A DNA stretch of 64,000 bases from Baekduia alba (GTDB lineage: Bacteria > Actinomycetota > Thermoleophilia > Solirubrobacterales > Solirubrobacteraceae): the NCBI RefSeq assembly GCF_028416635.1, contig NZ_CP114013.1, positions 3,224,001 through 3,288,000 on the forward strand. Reading direction: 5' to 3'. A program made the position numbers and the translations under genes. Position 1 is the stretch's first letter, and the number at the start of each line of letters is the position of its first letter. Shown here piece after piece: positions 16,622-24,738 of this stretch. Below the pieces are notes generated by a model. It saw only the letters and a program-made list of their open reading frames with translations. It ran no database searches and had not been told where the DNA came from.

Positions 16622-17578
16622 GTAGCGGGCGCCCACGGCCGCGGGCAGGCTGTCGAGCTCGTGCAGGTCGTCGGAGCTCAGCAGCACGTCGACCGCCGCG
16701 ACGTTCTCCTCCAGGTACGGGATGCGCTTGGTGCCGGGGATCGGGACCACGAACGCGCCCTGCGCCAGGACCCATGCGAGCGCGATCTGGCCGGGCGCGG
16801 CGTCGTGGCGGGCGGCTACGCGCCGCACCGCGTCGACGATGCGCTGGTTGGCCGCGAAGGCCTTCTGCTGGAAGCGCGGCCAGCCGCGGCGGGCGTCGTC
16901 GTCCTCCAGCGCCTCGCGGTCCAGGCGTCCGGTCAGGAAGCCGCGGCCCAGCGGCGAGAACGGGACGAAGGCGATGCCGTGGACGGCGCAGAACGCCAGG
17001 ACGCCGTTGTCGACCGGGTCGCGCGTCCAGAGCGAGAGCTCGGACTGGACGGCCGAGACCGGGTGGACGGCGTGGGCGCGCTCGAGCTCGTCGACGGAGA
17101 CCTCGGACAGGCCGATGTGCTTGGCCTTGCCCTGCTCGACGACCTCCTTGAGCGCCCCGACCGACTCCTCGAGCGGTACGTCCGGGTCCGGGCGGTGCAG
17201 GTAGTACAGGTCGACGTCGTCGACCTCGAGGCGGCGCAGCGAGCCGTCGATCGCCGCGCGGATGTGCTCGGGCCGGCCGTCGCGCGTGATCGTGCGGGAA
17301 TCGGAACCACCCACCCCGTCGAGCACCAATCCGCACTTGGTCGCCAGCGTGATCTCGTCGCGCCGGCCCTTGATCGCGTGGCCGACGAGGATCTCGTTGT
17401 GGAACGGGCCGTAGACGTCGGCGGTGTCGATCAGCGTGCTGCCGAGGTCGATCGCCCGGCCGATGACCGCGTCGGGGTCGGTGCCCTCGCGGTTGCCGTA
17501 GGCCCAGCTCAGGCCCATCGCCCCGTAGCCGATCGCCCCGACCTCGGGCCCATCGCATCCCAGATGCCGCGTCCGCAT
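16619..17578 (-). CDS. Aldo/keto reductase
   Basis: A 319-residue NADPH-dependent (beta/alpha)8-barrel oxidoreductase. The catalytic tetrad is visible: Asp and Tyr in IDTADVYGP, Lys in LATKCGL, His in YYLHRPD. The Rossmann-like C-terminal nucleotide-binding part includes IPGTKRIPYLEEN. It belongs to the AKR13/YakC-like group with the start RTRHLGCDGPEVGAIGYGAMG. The substrate cannot be told from sequence. I chose ATG 17578 because it starts at the conserved first strand; two further in-frame Met codons lie upstream at 17590 and 17611. It is part of the block inserted between pilT and pilB. Confidence 0.9.
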   Translation of the reverse strand: MRTRHLGCDGPEVGAIGYGAMGLSWAYGNREGTDPDAVIGRAIDLGSTLIDTADVYGPFHNEILVGHAIKGRRDEITLATKCGLVLDGVGGSDSRTITRDGRPEHIRAAIDGSLRRLEVDDVDLYYLHRPDPDVPLEESVGALKEVVEQGKAKHIGLSEVSVDELERAHAVHPVSAVQSELSLWTRDPVDNGVLAFCAVHGIAFVPFSPLGRGFLTGRLDREALEDDDARRGWPRFQQKAFAANQRIVDAVRRVAARHDAAPGQIALAWVLAQGAFVVPIPGTKRIPYLEENVAAVDVLLSSDDLHELDSLPAAVGARY

Positions 17579-17611
17579 GGGCTGCACCATACGAAACGGC
17601 CCGTCGCGCAC

Positions 17612-17640
17612 CGGGTCGCGACGCGCGGCGTCGCGACCCG
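17612..17640 (-). terminator. Strong terminator hairpin after the collagen-like gene
   Basis: A perfect 13-bp inverted repeat (CGGGTCGCGACGC / GCGTCGCGACCCG) with a 3-nt loop begins 14 nt after the last in-frame stop of the broken collagen-like gene. Its perfect conservation contrasts with the frameshifted gene. Confidence 0.75.
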
Positions 17641-17653
17641 ATGCGAGCGAGGG

Positions 17654-18082
17654 CTAGCTGCTGGGGATCGCGATGGCCGTTCCGCGCACCGAGCAGCTGC
17701 TGTTGGCGTCGATCGACGCGTGGATCCACGTCGTGGCTGCGGCTGGCCGGGCGCGCCGTTGGCGCCGGCGGCGCCGGTCGTGCCCGTGTCGCCCTTGGCG
17801 CCCTTGGCGCCCGCCGCGCCCGCCGCGCCTTGCCCCCGGTGGCGCCCTTGTCGCCGGTGCTGCCCTTGTCGCCCTTCGGCCCGGTCGTGCTCGACGACAG
17901 GTTGGTATCCGAGGACTTGCACTTGGTCTTGGCGCTCACGACGCGGACCTTGCGGTCTTCTTGGTCTTGCGGGCGTAGAGCGTCGCGGCGTCGGCGCGGC
18001 CGGCGACGGACAGCAACAGGGCGGACAACGGCACCAGCGCCACGGCGACGAAGCCGGTGCGGCGGTGGACGGACATGGACAT
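17654..18082 (-). pseudogene. Secreted collagen-like (Gly-X-Y) repeat protein, three frameshifts
   Basis: Seen: from ATG 18082 (or 18076) a signal peptide (TGFVAVALVPLSALLLSVAG, then ADAATLYARKTKK) is read in frame 1 and stops soon after. The next segment, VSAKTKCKSSDTNLSSSTTG then GPKGDKGSTGDKGATGG, is in a second frame. AAGAKGAKGDTGTTGAAGAN is in a third. The end, TTWIHASIDANSSCSVRGTA to the stop at 17654, is back in the first frame. Each break is explained by one missing base, and the total length (429 nt) is a multiple of three. An intact version would be a ~143-residue exported protein with a short collagen triple-helix stretch and a Cys-containing C-terminal domain. It is either a decayed gene or contains three sequencing deletions in GC-rich repeats. 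Confidence 0.75.
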
Positions 18083-18159
18083 CTGGCCTGCTGAGGGGCT
18101 TGCTGGGCTCGGGCGCATCTGCGCTCCACCGGCGCCCTTCCATACGCGGCGGGCTTTCC

Positions 18160-18172
18160 TTGACTTAGGCAA
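18160..18172. promoter_or_regulatory. MarR-operator-like palindrome
   Basis: TTGACTTAGGCAA is an imperfect palindrome (TTG-N-CT-N-AG-N-CAA), a type often found in front of MarR-family genes. It lies between the start of the collagen-like gene (18082, minus) and the beheaded MarR-GNAT gene (plus). Family-level expectation only; no binding partner is intact next to it. Confidence 0.35.
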
Positions 18173-18228
18173 CGATCGCGAGGAGCCTCGTCGCACGCCG
18201 GCGGTCCGACGCCGACGCGCGCCGCCAG

Positions 18229-18891
18229 GTGCTGGCGCTGACCGCCGCGGGACGCACGGCGTTCCGGCAGCTGGACCGCGGCGCGGCCGAGCAGTGGTCG
18301 ACGCTGCTCGCCGACCTCCCGGACGCCGACCAGCGGCGGCTGCTGGGCGCGATGCGCGCCGTAGAGGAGGTGCTGGACGGCGGGCCGCCGCGCGACGCGG
18401 GCGCCGAGGTCGTCCTGCGCGACCCGCGCTCCGGCGACTACGGCTGGATCGTCGCCCGCCACGGCGAGCTCTACGCCCAGGAGCACGGATGGGGCCTGGG
18501 CTTCGAGGCGCTGGTCGCGCGCGTGGTCGCCGACTTCGCCGCGGGCGCGGACCAGCGCTTCGGCCGCGCCTGGATCGCGGAGGTCGCCGGCGCGCCCGCC
18601 GGCTGCGTCCTGTCGGTGGACGGCGACGAGCCCGGCGACGCGAAGCTGCGCCTCCTCCTCGTCGAGCCGTGGGCGCGCGGCCTCGGCGTCGGCGGCCGCC
18701 TGATCGACGCCGTGGTCGCCCACGCGCGGGCGCGGGGGGCCCGGCGCGTCGTGTTGTGGACCAACGACCCGCTCGTCGAGGCCCGCCGCCTCTACGAGCG
18801 CCGCGGCTTCGCGCTGATCGCACAGGAGCGGCACGCCGACTGGGGCGTGCCGCTCACCGGCCAGGTGCTGGCGCTCGAGTTGGAGGTCTAG
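18229..18891 (+). CDS. GNAT acetyltransferase, remnant of a MarR-GNAT fusion
   Basis: MarR-GNAT fusions carry an N-terminal winged-helix repressor and a C-terminal acetyltransferase. Here the frame enters with ...RRRSDADARRQVLALTAAG, the wing and C-terminal part of MarR. The N-terminal ~80 residues with the recognition helix are absent: an in-frame TAG stands at 18166. GTG 18229 gives 220 residues. The GNAT part is complete: WIAEVAGAPAGCVLSV, then LLVEPWARGLGVGGRLIDAV (acetyl-CoA pyrophosphate loop), WTNDPLVEARRLYERRGF. The acetyltransferase may still fold, but DNA binding is lost. Its stop overlaps the stop of the convergent secreted-protein gene. Confidence 0.75.
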   Translation: MLALTAAGRTAFRQLDRGAAEQWSTLLADLPDADQRRLLGAMRAVEEVLDGGPPRDAGAEVVLRDPRSGDYGWIVARHGELYAQEHGWGLGFEALVARVVADFAAGADQRFGRAWIAEVAGAPAGCVLSVDGDEPGDAKLRLLLVEPWARGLGVGGRLIDAVVAHARARGARRVVLWTNDPLVEARRLYERRGFALIAQERHADWGVPLTGQVLALELEV

Positions 18892-19865
18892 TGCTTGGGC
18901 AGCTGCACGGTGGCGATCGGGGCGTCGACGGCGTCCTGGCTGGTGGCGTGGACGTAGACGCGGTCGCGGGTGAACGTCAACGCGGGCTCCGGGCCGTTGT
19001 CGGCGACGCCGAGCTTGGGCAGCCCCGTGACGGTGAACAGGCGACGGTCGGCCAGGCGGAAGAGCTTGACGCGCGGGACGTCCTGGACGGCGTCCTCCTG
19101 ACCGACCCAGCCGTCGCCGAGCACCGGGTGGTTGAAGCCGTCGGGCAGCAGGACGCGCTTGCTGGACCCGCAGCGGTACAGCGCCGGCCGGACGCTGTTC
19201 TGGCTGTCGCTCCCCTGCAGCACCCAGCGGCCGCGCGCGGCGACCGGCACCAGGGGGCCTCCGGTGTCGCCTTCGTCGACGGCCGAGATCACGTGGACTG
19301 GAGCGCAGAGCGGGGTCAGCAGGCCCGGCAGGTCGGGATCGAGGATCTGCTCGCCGCTCGGGATCACCGTCTGCGTCGCCCCCGTCCGCCAGTTCACAGC
19401 CTCGTAGCGCTCGGGCTCGTGCATGAAGTCGTTGCGCCGGACGATCCACTGCGCGCCGACCTGCTTGGGCTGCGTGGCCTCGCCCTGCCCCTCGAGACGC
19501 GACGGCGCGTCCAGGCGCACGACCTCCGCGCCGGTCAACGCCGTCACGGCAAGGTGGTGCGCCCCCGCCTGGTCGTCGGCGCCGCACCAGTACGCGAGTC
19601 GGCCGCCGCCCGCCGCCGTCGCGGAGCATCCGCTCGGCGCGGGCGCGGTCGCGACCGTCCCGTCGTCGGCGCGCAGCACCGTGGCGCCCGGCGCCCACGG
19701 CGCCCGGAACGCGACGGTCCTCGCATCGGCCTGACCGGCCCAGATCCCTGAGGCGGTGACCGTGTGCGCCTTGAGCGCGCGCACGGGCGTGGTCGCGCCG
19801 GAAGCGGCACTGGTGATGGCCATGGAGGCGATCAAGGCCGCGAGAGCAATGAGGGTCTTGTGCAT
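18888..19865 (-). CDS. Secreted protein of unknown function
   Basis: A 325-residue exported protein. A signal peptide is clear (HKTLIALAALIASMAITSA, cleavage near ASGA). The mature part is rich in beta-prone stretches with repeated motifs such as GGRLAYWCGADDQAG, GAQWIVRRNDF and GRWVLQGSD, like a beta-propeller of a type common in Thermoleophilia. Four cysteines (SGC..., YWCG, PLCAP, YRCGSS) could form two disulfides. No catalytic residues recognised. The frame also offers TTG 19877, but ATG 19865 starts directly at the signal peptide. It lies between pilB and the GNAT gene. Confidence 0.7.
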   Translation of the reverse strand: MHKTLIALAALIASMAITSAASGATTPVRALKAHTVTASGIWAGQADARTVAFRAPWAPGATVLRADDGTVATAPAPSGCSATAAGGGRLAYWCGADDQAGAHHLAVTALTGAEVVRLDAPSRLEGQGEATQPKQVGAQWIVRRNDFMHEPERYEAVNWRTGATQTVIPSGEQILDPDLPGLLTPLCAPVHVISAVDEGDTGGPLVPVAARGRWVLQGSDSQNSVRPALYRCGSSKRVLLPDGFNHPVLGDGWVGQEDAVQDVPRVKLFRLADRRLFTVTGLPKLGVADNGPEPALTFTRDRVYVHATSQDAVDAPIATVQLPKH

Positions 19866-19880
19866 CGGCTCATCCAACGT

Positions 19881-19907
19881 GGCCCGCGCGAAGAAGTTGC
19901 GCGGGCC
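19881..19907 (-). terminator. Terminator hairpin after pilB
   Basis: A perfect 9-bp stem (GGCCCGCGC / GCGCGGGCC) with a 9-nt loop stands between pilB and the secreted-protein gene, 64 nt after the pilB stop. No U-run, but position and stem favour termination. Confidence 0.6.
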
Positions 19908-19970
19908 GCGGGACGATCAGCCGGTGCCGGTCACGGGCGCTACGGCGACGAAGCGAGCAGGCGACACCGG

Positions 19971-21794
19971 CTATCCCGTGCCGGTAACGCGCGCGACCTC
20001 GGCGATCGAGGTGCGGCCCTGCTTGACCTTCTCCAGGCCGTCGTCGCGCAGCCGGCGCATGCCGTCGCGCATCGCGACCTCCGCGATGCGGTCGGCCGGC
20101 GCCCGCTCGATCGCCAGGCGGCGGATCTCGTCGGTGATGGTCATGACCTCGTAGAGGCCGATCCGGCCCTTGTAGCCCGAGCCGCCGCAGCGCGAGCAGC
20201 CCTTCGGGTCGTAGGCCTCGATGTCGACGTGGCTGCGGAAGCCGTGGTCCTGCAGCACCGGCGCGGAGATGATCACGCGCTCCTTGCAGTGCGCGCAGAG
20301 CGTGCGGCACAGGCGCTGGGCGATGACGCAGTCCACGGCGCTGGCGACCAGGAACGGCTCGATGCCCATCTCGACGAGCCGCGTGATCGACGTCGGGGCG
20401 TCGTTGGTGTGCAGCGTCGACAGCACCAGGTGGCCGGTCAGCGCTGCCTCGATCGCGATCTTCGCGGTCTCGGCGTCGCGGATCTCGCCGACCATGATGA
20501 TGTCGGGGTCGGCGCGCATCATCGCCCGCAGGCCGTTGGCGAAGGTCAGGCCGGCCTTCTTGTTGACCTGGACCTGCGTGACGCCCTCGAGCTGGTACTC
20601 GACCGGGTCCTCGATCGTGATGATGTTCTTCTCGGGCGTGTTGAGCTCGCCCACCGCCGCGTACAGCGACGTGGACTTGCCCGAGCCCGTCGGGCCGGTC
20701 ACGAGCACGGCGCCGTAGGCCTGGTGGAACGCCTTGGTGAAGCGCGCGGCGTCCTCCTCGCCCATGCCGAGCTTCTCGAAGTCGAACTGGACGTTGGACT
20801 TGTCCAGGATGCGGATGACGATGTTCTCGCCGTGCACCGACGGCAGCGTCACGACGCGCAGGTCGATGTGGCGGCCGTCGAGGTTGAGCCCGACGCGCCC
20901 GTCCTGGGGCAGGCGACGCTCGGCGATGTCGAGGTCGCTCATGATCTTCAGGCGCGACACGACGCCGCTGACCATCCGGCGCGGGACCGTCATCGTCTCG
21001 ACGAGCACGCCGTCGATGCGGAAGCGGACGCGCATCGAGCCGTCCTCGGGCTCGAAGTGGATGTCCGAGGTGCCCTGCTCGGCGGCCTGGGCGATGATCT
21101 GGTTGACGAGCTTGATGACCGGCGCGTCGTCGGCGGACTCGCGCAGGTCGACGATCTCGCCGACCCCGTCGTCCTCCCCGGTCATGTCGATCTCGGCCGT
21201 CGCGGCGACGTGCTCCAACCGCGACAACTTGGAGATCATCGTCGCGATGTCCTCGCGCGAGGCGACCGCGACGCGGACCTCGTAGCCGGTCATCAACGCG
21301 ATGTCGTCGACGGCCAGGACGTTGGCCGGGTCGGCCATCGCGATCAGGATCCCCCGCTCGCCGACGAACTGGACGGGGATCGCCTCGTAGCGCTTGGCCG
21401 CCTGCGGGTTGACGAGGTTCGCCGCCGACATGTCGACGTGGAACACCGACAGGTCGAGGTGGTCCAGGCCGTGGCGCTCGGCGACCGCGCGGGCGAGGTT
21501 CTCCAGCGACAGCGTGCCCTGGTCGAGCAGCACCTGCTCCGGCGTGGTGCCGGTGGCGCGCGCGGCCTCGACGGCCTGCTCGACCCGCGGGCGGTCGACG
21601 AAGCCCAGCTCGACGATGACGTCGGTCAGGAAGCGCGCGCTGCCGCCGCCGGTGCGGCGCGGCGGCGTGACGCCGTTCCAATCGGCTGGACGTTCGTTCG
21701 ACGGAGCCGGGGTGACCTGGGTCGGGACGTCAGCGATCGGTGCGCCGGGGATCGGCGGCACGGCGGTCAGATGAGTCGCTGGTTCCGGGGTCAT
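19971..21794 (-). CDS. pilB: Type IV pilus extension ATPase PilB (GspE family)
   Basis: Motor ATPase that drives pilin polymerisation. The 607-residue protein has an N-terminal GspE/MshEN domain (LGFVDRPRVEQAVEAARATG...LARAVAERHGL), then the ATPase core: Walker A GPTGSGKSTSLYAA near residue 365, Asp box TIEDPVEYQLEG, Walker B DPDIIMVGEIRD, His box TGHLVLSTLHTNDAP. The tetracysteine zinc site (CRTLCAHC and CSRC) that marks PilB/GspE and is absent from PilT is present. ATG 21794 was chosen over the in-frame Met at 21830; it still overlaps the aroE end by 65 nt. It follows aroE directly and opens the pilus set. Confidence 0.96.
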   Translation of the reverse strand: MTPEPATHLTAVPPIPGAPIADVPTQVTPAPSNERPADWNGVTPPRRTGGGSARFLTDVIVELGFVDRPRVEQAVEAARATGTTPEQVLLDQGTLSLENLARAVAERHGLDHLDLSVFHVDMSAANLVNPQAAKRYEAIPVQFVGERGILIAMADPANVLAVDDIALMTGYEVRVAVASREDIATMISKLSRLEHVAATAEIDMTGEDDGVGEIVDLRESADDAPVIKLVNQIIAQAAEQGTSDIHFEPEDGSMRVRFRIDGVLVETMTVPRRMVSGVVSRLKIMSDLDIAERRLPQDGRVGLNLDGRHIDLRVVTLPSVHGENIVIRILDKSNVQFDFEKLGMGEEDAARFTKAFHQAYGAVLVTGPTGSGKSTSLYAAVGELNTPEKNIITIEDPVEYQLEGVTQVQVNKKAGLTFANGLRAMMRADPDIIMVGEIRDAETAKIAIEAALTGHLVLSTLHTNDAPTSITRLVEMGIEPFLVASAVDCVIAQRLCRTLCAHCKERVIISAPVLQDHGFRSHVDIEAYDPKGCSRCGGSGYKGRIGLYEVMTITDEIRRLAIERAPADRIAEVAMRDGMRRLRDDGLEKVKQGRTSIAEVARVTGTG

Positions 21795-22605
21795 GGGGTT
21801 CGGGGATCGCTCCGCGGGCCGCGGCGGCACGCATCACGTCGATGGGCGCCTCCAAGCCGGTCCAGGCCTGGAAGCTCAACGCGCCTTGGCGGACGAGGAC
21901 CTCGAGGCCGTCGACCACCGTGCATCCCCGGCGTTGCGCTTCCGCAACGAGCCCGGTGCCGCCGGCCCGGTAGACCAGGTCCGCCACGGTCGCGTATGTG
22001 CCCAGCGCATCGGCATCGACCGGAAGCTCCTTGAACTCCCCGTCAGACAGCCCGACACTCGTGCAGTTGACCAAAAGATCCGCTGCCATCGGCCGATCGG
22101 CGGCGTCGACCCCGAGGTCGGCCGCGAGCGTCCGGGCGCGGTCGCCGGAGCGGTTCCAGACCGCGACGCGCGCGGCGCCGGCCTCGCGCAGCGCGTAGGC
22201 GACGGCGCGCGCCGAGCCGCCGGCGCCGAGGACCAGCGCGGTGCTGCCCGCGGGGTCCGGCGCGCCCGCGCCGCGCAGCGCCGCCAGGAAGCCGGGCGCG
22301 TCGGTGTTGGCCGCGTGGACGCGCTCGCCGTCGAACGTCAGCGTGTTCGCGGCGCCGATCGCGCGGGCGGCCTCGGTCGCGTCGTCGGCGAGCGCCAGCG
22401 CCGCCTCCTTGTGCGGGATCGTCACGTTGGCCCCGACGAAGCCGGCCGCCGGCAGCCCCGCGACCGTCTCCGCGAGCACCTCCGGCGGCACCGGCAGTCG
22501 CTGGTAGTGCCAGTCGCCCAGCCCCAGCTCGCGCAGCGCGGCGTTGTGCATGGCCGGCGAGCGGCTGTGGCCGACGGGCCAGCCGAGGACCCCGAGGCGC
22601 TTCAT
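21730..22605 (-). CDS. aroE: Shikimate dehydrogenase
   Basis: Reduces 3-dehydroshikimate to shikimate with NADPH. The 291 residues include VLGWPVGHSRSPAMHN (substrate site, about residues 6-21), the catalytic Lys in NVTIPHKEAA, Asp in NTDAPGF, and the NADP-binding GAGGSARAVAYAL (about residue 127). The C-terminal ~25 residues (IPEPHDPGTSDSS...) are an unusual hydrophilic extension that overlaps the pilB start. ATG 22605 follows mltG by 3 nt. The gene belongs to the ruvX-mltG-aroE block. Confidence 0.96.
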   Translation of the reverse strand: MKRLGVLGWPVGHSRSPAMHNAALRELGLGDWHYQRLPVPPEVLAETVAGLPAAGFVGANVTIPHKEAALALADDATEAARAIGAANTLTFDGERVHAANTDAPGFLAALRGAGAPDPAGSTALVLGAGGSARAVAYALREAGAARVAVWNRSGDRARTLAADLGVDAADRPMAADLLVNCTSVGLSDGEFKELPVDADALGTYATVADLVYRAGGTGLVAEAQRRGCTVVDGLEVLVRQGALSFQAWTGLEAPIDVMRAAAARGAIPEPHDPGTSDSSDRRAADPRRTDR

Positions 22606-22608
22606 CGG

Positions 22609-24276
22609 CTACGGCGCCTTGCCGCCGTTGTCGGCGCGCGCCTTGTTGTAGGCCGCGACGTCCTTCTGGAACTGCTCGTTCGTGGAGGAGAACGCGTGCG
22701 CGCCGTGGCCGCCGGGCTTGACGACGTAGTACACGTAGCCGACCTTGGCCGGGTTCAGCGCGGCCTTGATCGACGCCAGGCCGGGCGAGCCGATCGGCGT
22801 GGGCGGCAGGCCCTGGCGCGTGCGCGTGTTGAAGGCCGAGTCCTTCTGCAGCTCGGACTCCTTGAGCGGCCTGGTCCAGTTGTCCAGGCGGTAGCGCAGC
22901 GTCGCGTCGATGCCGAGCGGGATGTGGTCCTTGAGACGGTTGGAGATGACGGCCGAGATCAGCCGCCGGTCCTTGGCCACCATCGCCTCGCGCTCGATCA
23001 TCGAGGCGATGATCAGCACGTCGTAGTCGCTCAGGTTCTTGCGCTTGGCCGCGCGGCGGTCCAGCTTGTCGTAGTTGTCCTTGAACGTGGCCAGCTGCTG
23101 GGTCACGAGCGCCTTGGCGGTCGCGGTCTTGGCGCCCTTCTTGAGGTCGTAGGTCGCCGGGAACAGGAAGCCTTCGAGCGAGTTGGTGCCCTTGGGCACG
23201 CCGTAGCTCTTGAAGCCCTTGACCGTCCGCGGGTTGCGGGTCGCGGCCTTGACGTAGGACCCGCTCAGCCCCGCCTGGCGGACGAGCGGCGCGGCCTCGC
23301 CGATCGAGCGGCCCTCCGGGATCGTGACCGTGACCGTCGGCGCGGCCGCCGGGTTCTGGGTCAGCGCGTCGAGCGCCGCGGTGTAGGACATGTCGCGCTT
23401 GAGCGTGAAGCGCCCGGCCTTCAGGTCGCCGCGCTGGCCCGTGAGGCGCGAGCGCAGGTTGAAGAAGAACGCGGAGTCGATGACGCCGTCGTGCTCGAGC
23501 ACGTCGGCGATCTCCGACGCGGTCGCGCCCTGCGGGATGACGACGGCGACCGGGCTCTTGGCGTCGCCGTCGTCGTGGCCGGGCTGGAAGACGCGGTAGG
23601 CGAAGTACGCCACGGCGACCGCGAGCAGCAGGAACAGCAGCGCGACGACGCGGCGGCCGAAGCGCCGGCGGCGCGGGACGCCGCGCGGCTTGGGGGCGCG
23701 GCGCGTGCGCTGGCGCTGGCCGGCGGGCCCGCGGACCGGACCGGGCGGTGTGGGCCTCGGCCCGCCCACCGTGGGCAGGTCGGCGACCGTCGCGCGGCGC
23801 ACGCCGGCCGGCGTCTCGACCTGCGGGAAGTCCTCGGTGTAGGGCGGCGCGTGGTCGTCGAGCGGGACCGTGACCGGCTCCTGCTCGTAGACCGGCTCGA
23901 ACGGGACCTCGTACTGCGGCTCGGGGGCCGGCGCCGCGTAGGCCTGGGTCTCGGGCTCGTAGGCGACGGGCTCGGGGGTGGGCGCGGACGGCTCGGGCGC
24001 GACGGGCTCGGGCGGCGGCTCGTAGACCACCGGCTCGGGCTCGGGCTCGGGCGGCTCGGGCGCGACGGGCTCGGGCGGCGGCTCGTAGACCACCGGCTCG
24101 GGCTCGGGCGGAGCGACGGGCGCCGGCGCGTCGGGCTCGGGGGGCAGCGGCCTGCCCTCGCGCTCCGCGCGCCGGCGCTCGCGGTCCAGGCGCGCGGCCT
24201 CGCGCTCGGCCGCGCTGCGCGAGCCACCGTCGGACGGCTCGGGGCCGTCCTTCTTGCCGCCGAACAGAGGGCTCAC
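22609..24276 (-). CDS. mltG: Endolytic murein transglycosylase MltG (YceG) with Pro-rich cytoplasmic extension
   Basis: Cleaves nascent glycan strands at the membrane and so sets chain length. From GTG 24276 (GTGA overlap with ruvX) the 555-residue protein has an unusual ~200-residue N-terminal region: basic AAEREAARLDRERRRAEREG, then Pro/Glu/Val/Tyr-rich repeats (EPEPVVYEPPPEPVAPEP twice in tandem). A single membrane helix follows (VVALLFLLLAVAVAYFAYRV). The external part has a LysM-like subdomain (VVIPQGATASEIADVLEHDG) and the YceG catalytic domain with the active Glu in ASMIEREA, then LGIDATLRYR and LPPTPIGSPG. Typical MltG is 330-400 residues, so the extension is the odd part. Confidence 0.93.
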   Translation of the reverse strand: MSPLFGGKKDGPEPSDGGSRSAAEREAARLDRERRRAEREGRPLPPEPDAPAPVAPPEPEPVVYEPPPEPVAPEPPEPEPEPVVYEPPPEPVAPEPSAPTPEPVAYEPETQAYAAPAPEPQYEVPFEPVYEQEPVTVPLDDHAPPYTEDFPQVETPAGVRRATVADLPTVGGPRPTPPGPVRGPAGQRQRTRRAPKPRGVPRRRRFGRRVVALLFLLLAVAVAYFAYRVFQPGHDDGDAKSPVAVVIPQGATASEIADVLEHDGVIDSAFFFNLRSRLTGQRGDLKAGRFTLKRDMSYTAALDALTQNPAAAPTVTVTIPEGRSIGEAAPLVRQAGLSGSYVKAATRNPRTVKGFKSYGVPKGTNSLEGFLFPATYDLKKGAKTATAKALVTQQLATFKDNYDKLDRRAAKRKNLSDYDVLIIASMIEREAMVAKDRRLISAVISNRLKDHIPLGIDATLRYRLDNWTRPLKESELQKDSAFNTRTRQGLPPTPIGSPGLASIKAALNPAKVGYVYYVVKPGGHGAHAFSSTNEQFQKDVAAYNKARADNGGKAP

Positions 24277-24683
24277 GCGCGCTCGCTCCCGTGGCGTGCC
24301 AGCCAGTCCTCGAGCAGGACGGCGGCGGCGCGCGAGTCCTCGGAGGTGCGCGTTTGGGCGGGCGGGCCCGATCTTGACGCGATCCGCGTCGTGAAGCGCT
24401 CGTCGTACAGCTCGACCGGGATCGGGGTGACGCGGTCGCGCAGCTTGTCGGCCCACACGCGCGTCTCGCGCGTCTGGTCGGTGTCGTGGCCGCTGAGCCC
24501 GAGCGGCAGCCCGACCACGATGCGCCCGACCTCGCGCTCCCGCGCGAGGTCCGCGACACGCACGAGGCCCTTGCGGGTCCCCGGGCGCTCGATGTGCTCG
24601 ATGGGCGTCGCGAGCGTCCCTGTCGGGTCACTCACCGCACAGCCGCACCGGGCGGAGCCGTAGTCCAGCGCCAGCACGCGCAT
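24273..24683 (-). CDS. ruvX: Putative pre-16S rRNA nuclease RuvX/YqgF
   Basis: A 136-residue RNase H-like nuclease that takes part in 16S rRNA 5' maturation. The strand-1 motif LALDYGSARCGCAVSD provides the first Asp. VVGLPLGLSGHDTDQTRETRVWA is the hallmark of YqgF, and the last acidic motif is in YDERFTTR...SEDSRAAAVLLEDWL. The length is standard. ATG 24683 is 55 nt downstream of alaS. It overlaps mltG by 4 nt. The alaS-ruvX-mltG-aroE order is a widely kept actinobacterial neighbourhood. Confidence 0.94.
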   Translation of the reverse strand: MRVLALDYGSARCGCAVSDPTGTLATPIEHIERPGTRKGLVRVADLAREREVGRIVVGLPLGLSGHDTDQTRETRVWADKLRDRVTPIPVELYDERFTTRIASRSGPPAQTRTSEDSRAAAVLLEDWLARHGSERA

Positions 24684-24738
24684 GAAGGCTAGATGGTCGG
24701 CGCGCGACGCGCGCGGCCGCTCGATCCCGCTCCGACCA

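Noticed and set aside
17654-18082. Programmed ribosomal frameshifting in the collagen-like gene
   Set aside because: Three separate shifts would be needed, and no slippery heptamers or stimulatory structures are evident. Decay or sequencing deletions are simpler.
24001-24105. Short regularly spaced repeats resembling a CRISPR-like array
   Set aside because: The repeats are in frame within mltG and encode the Pro/Glu/Val/Tyr tandem units; there are no unique spacers.
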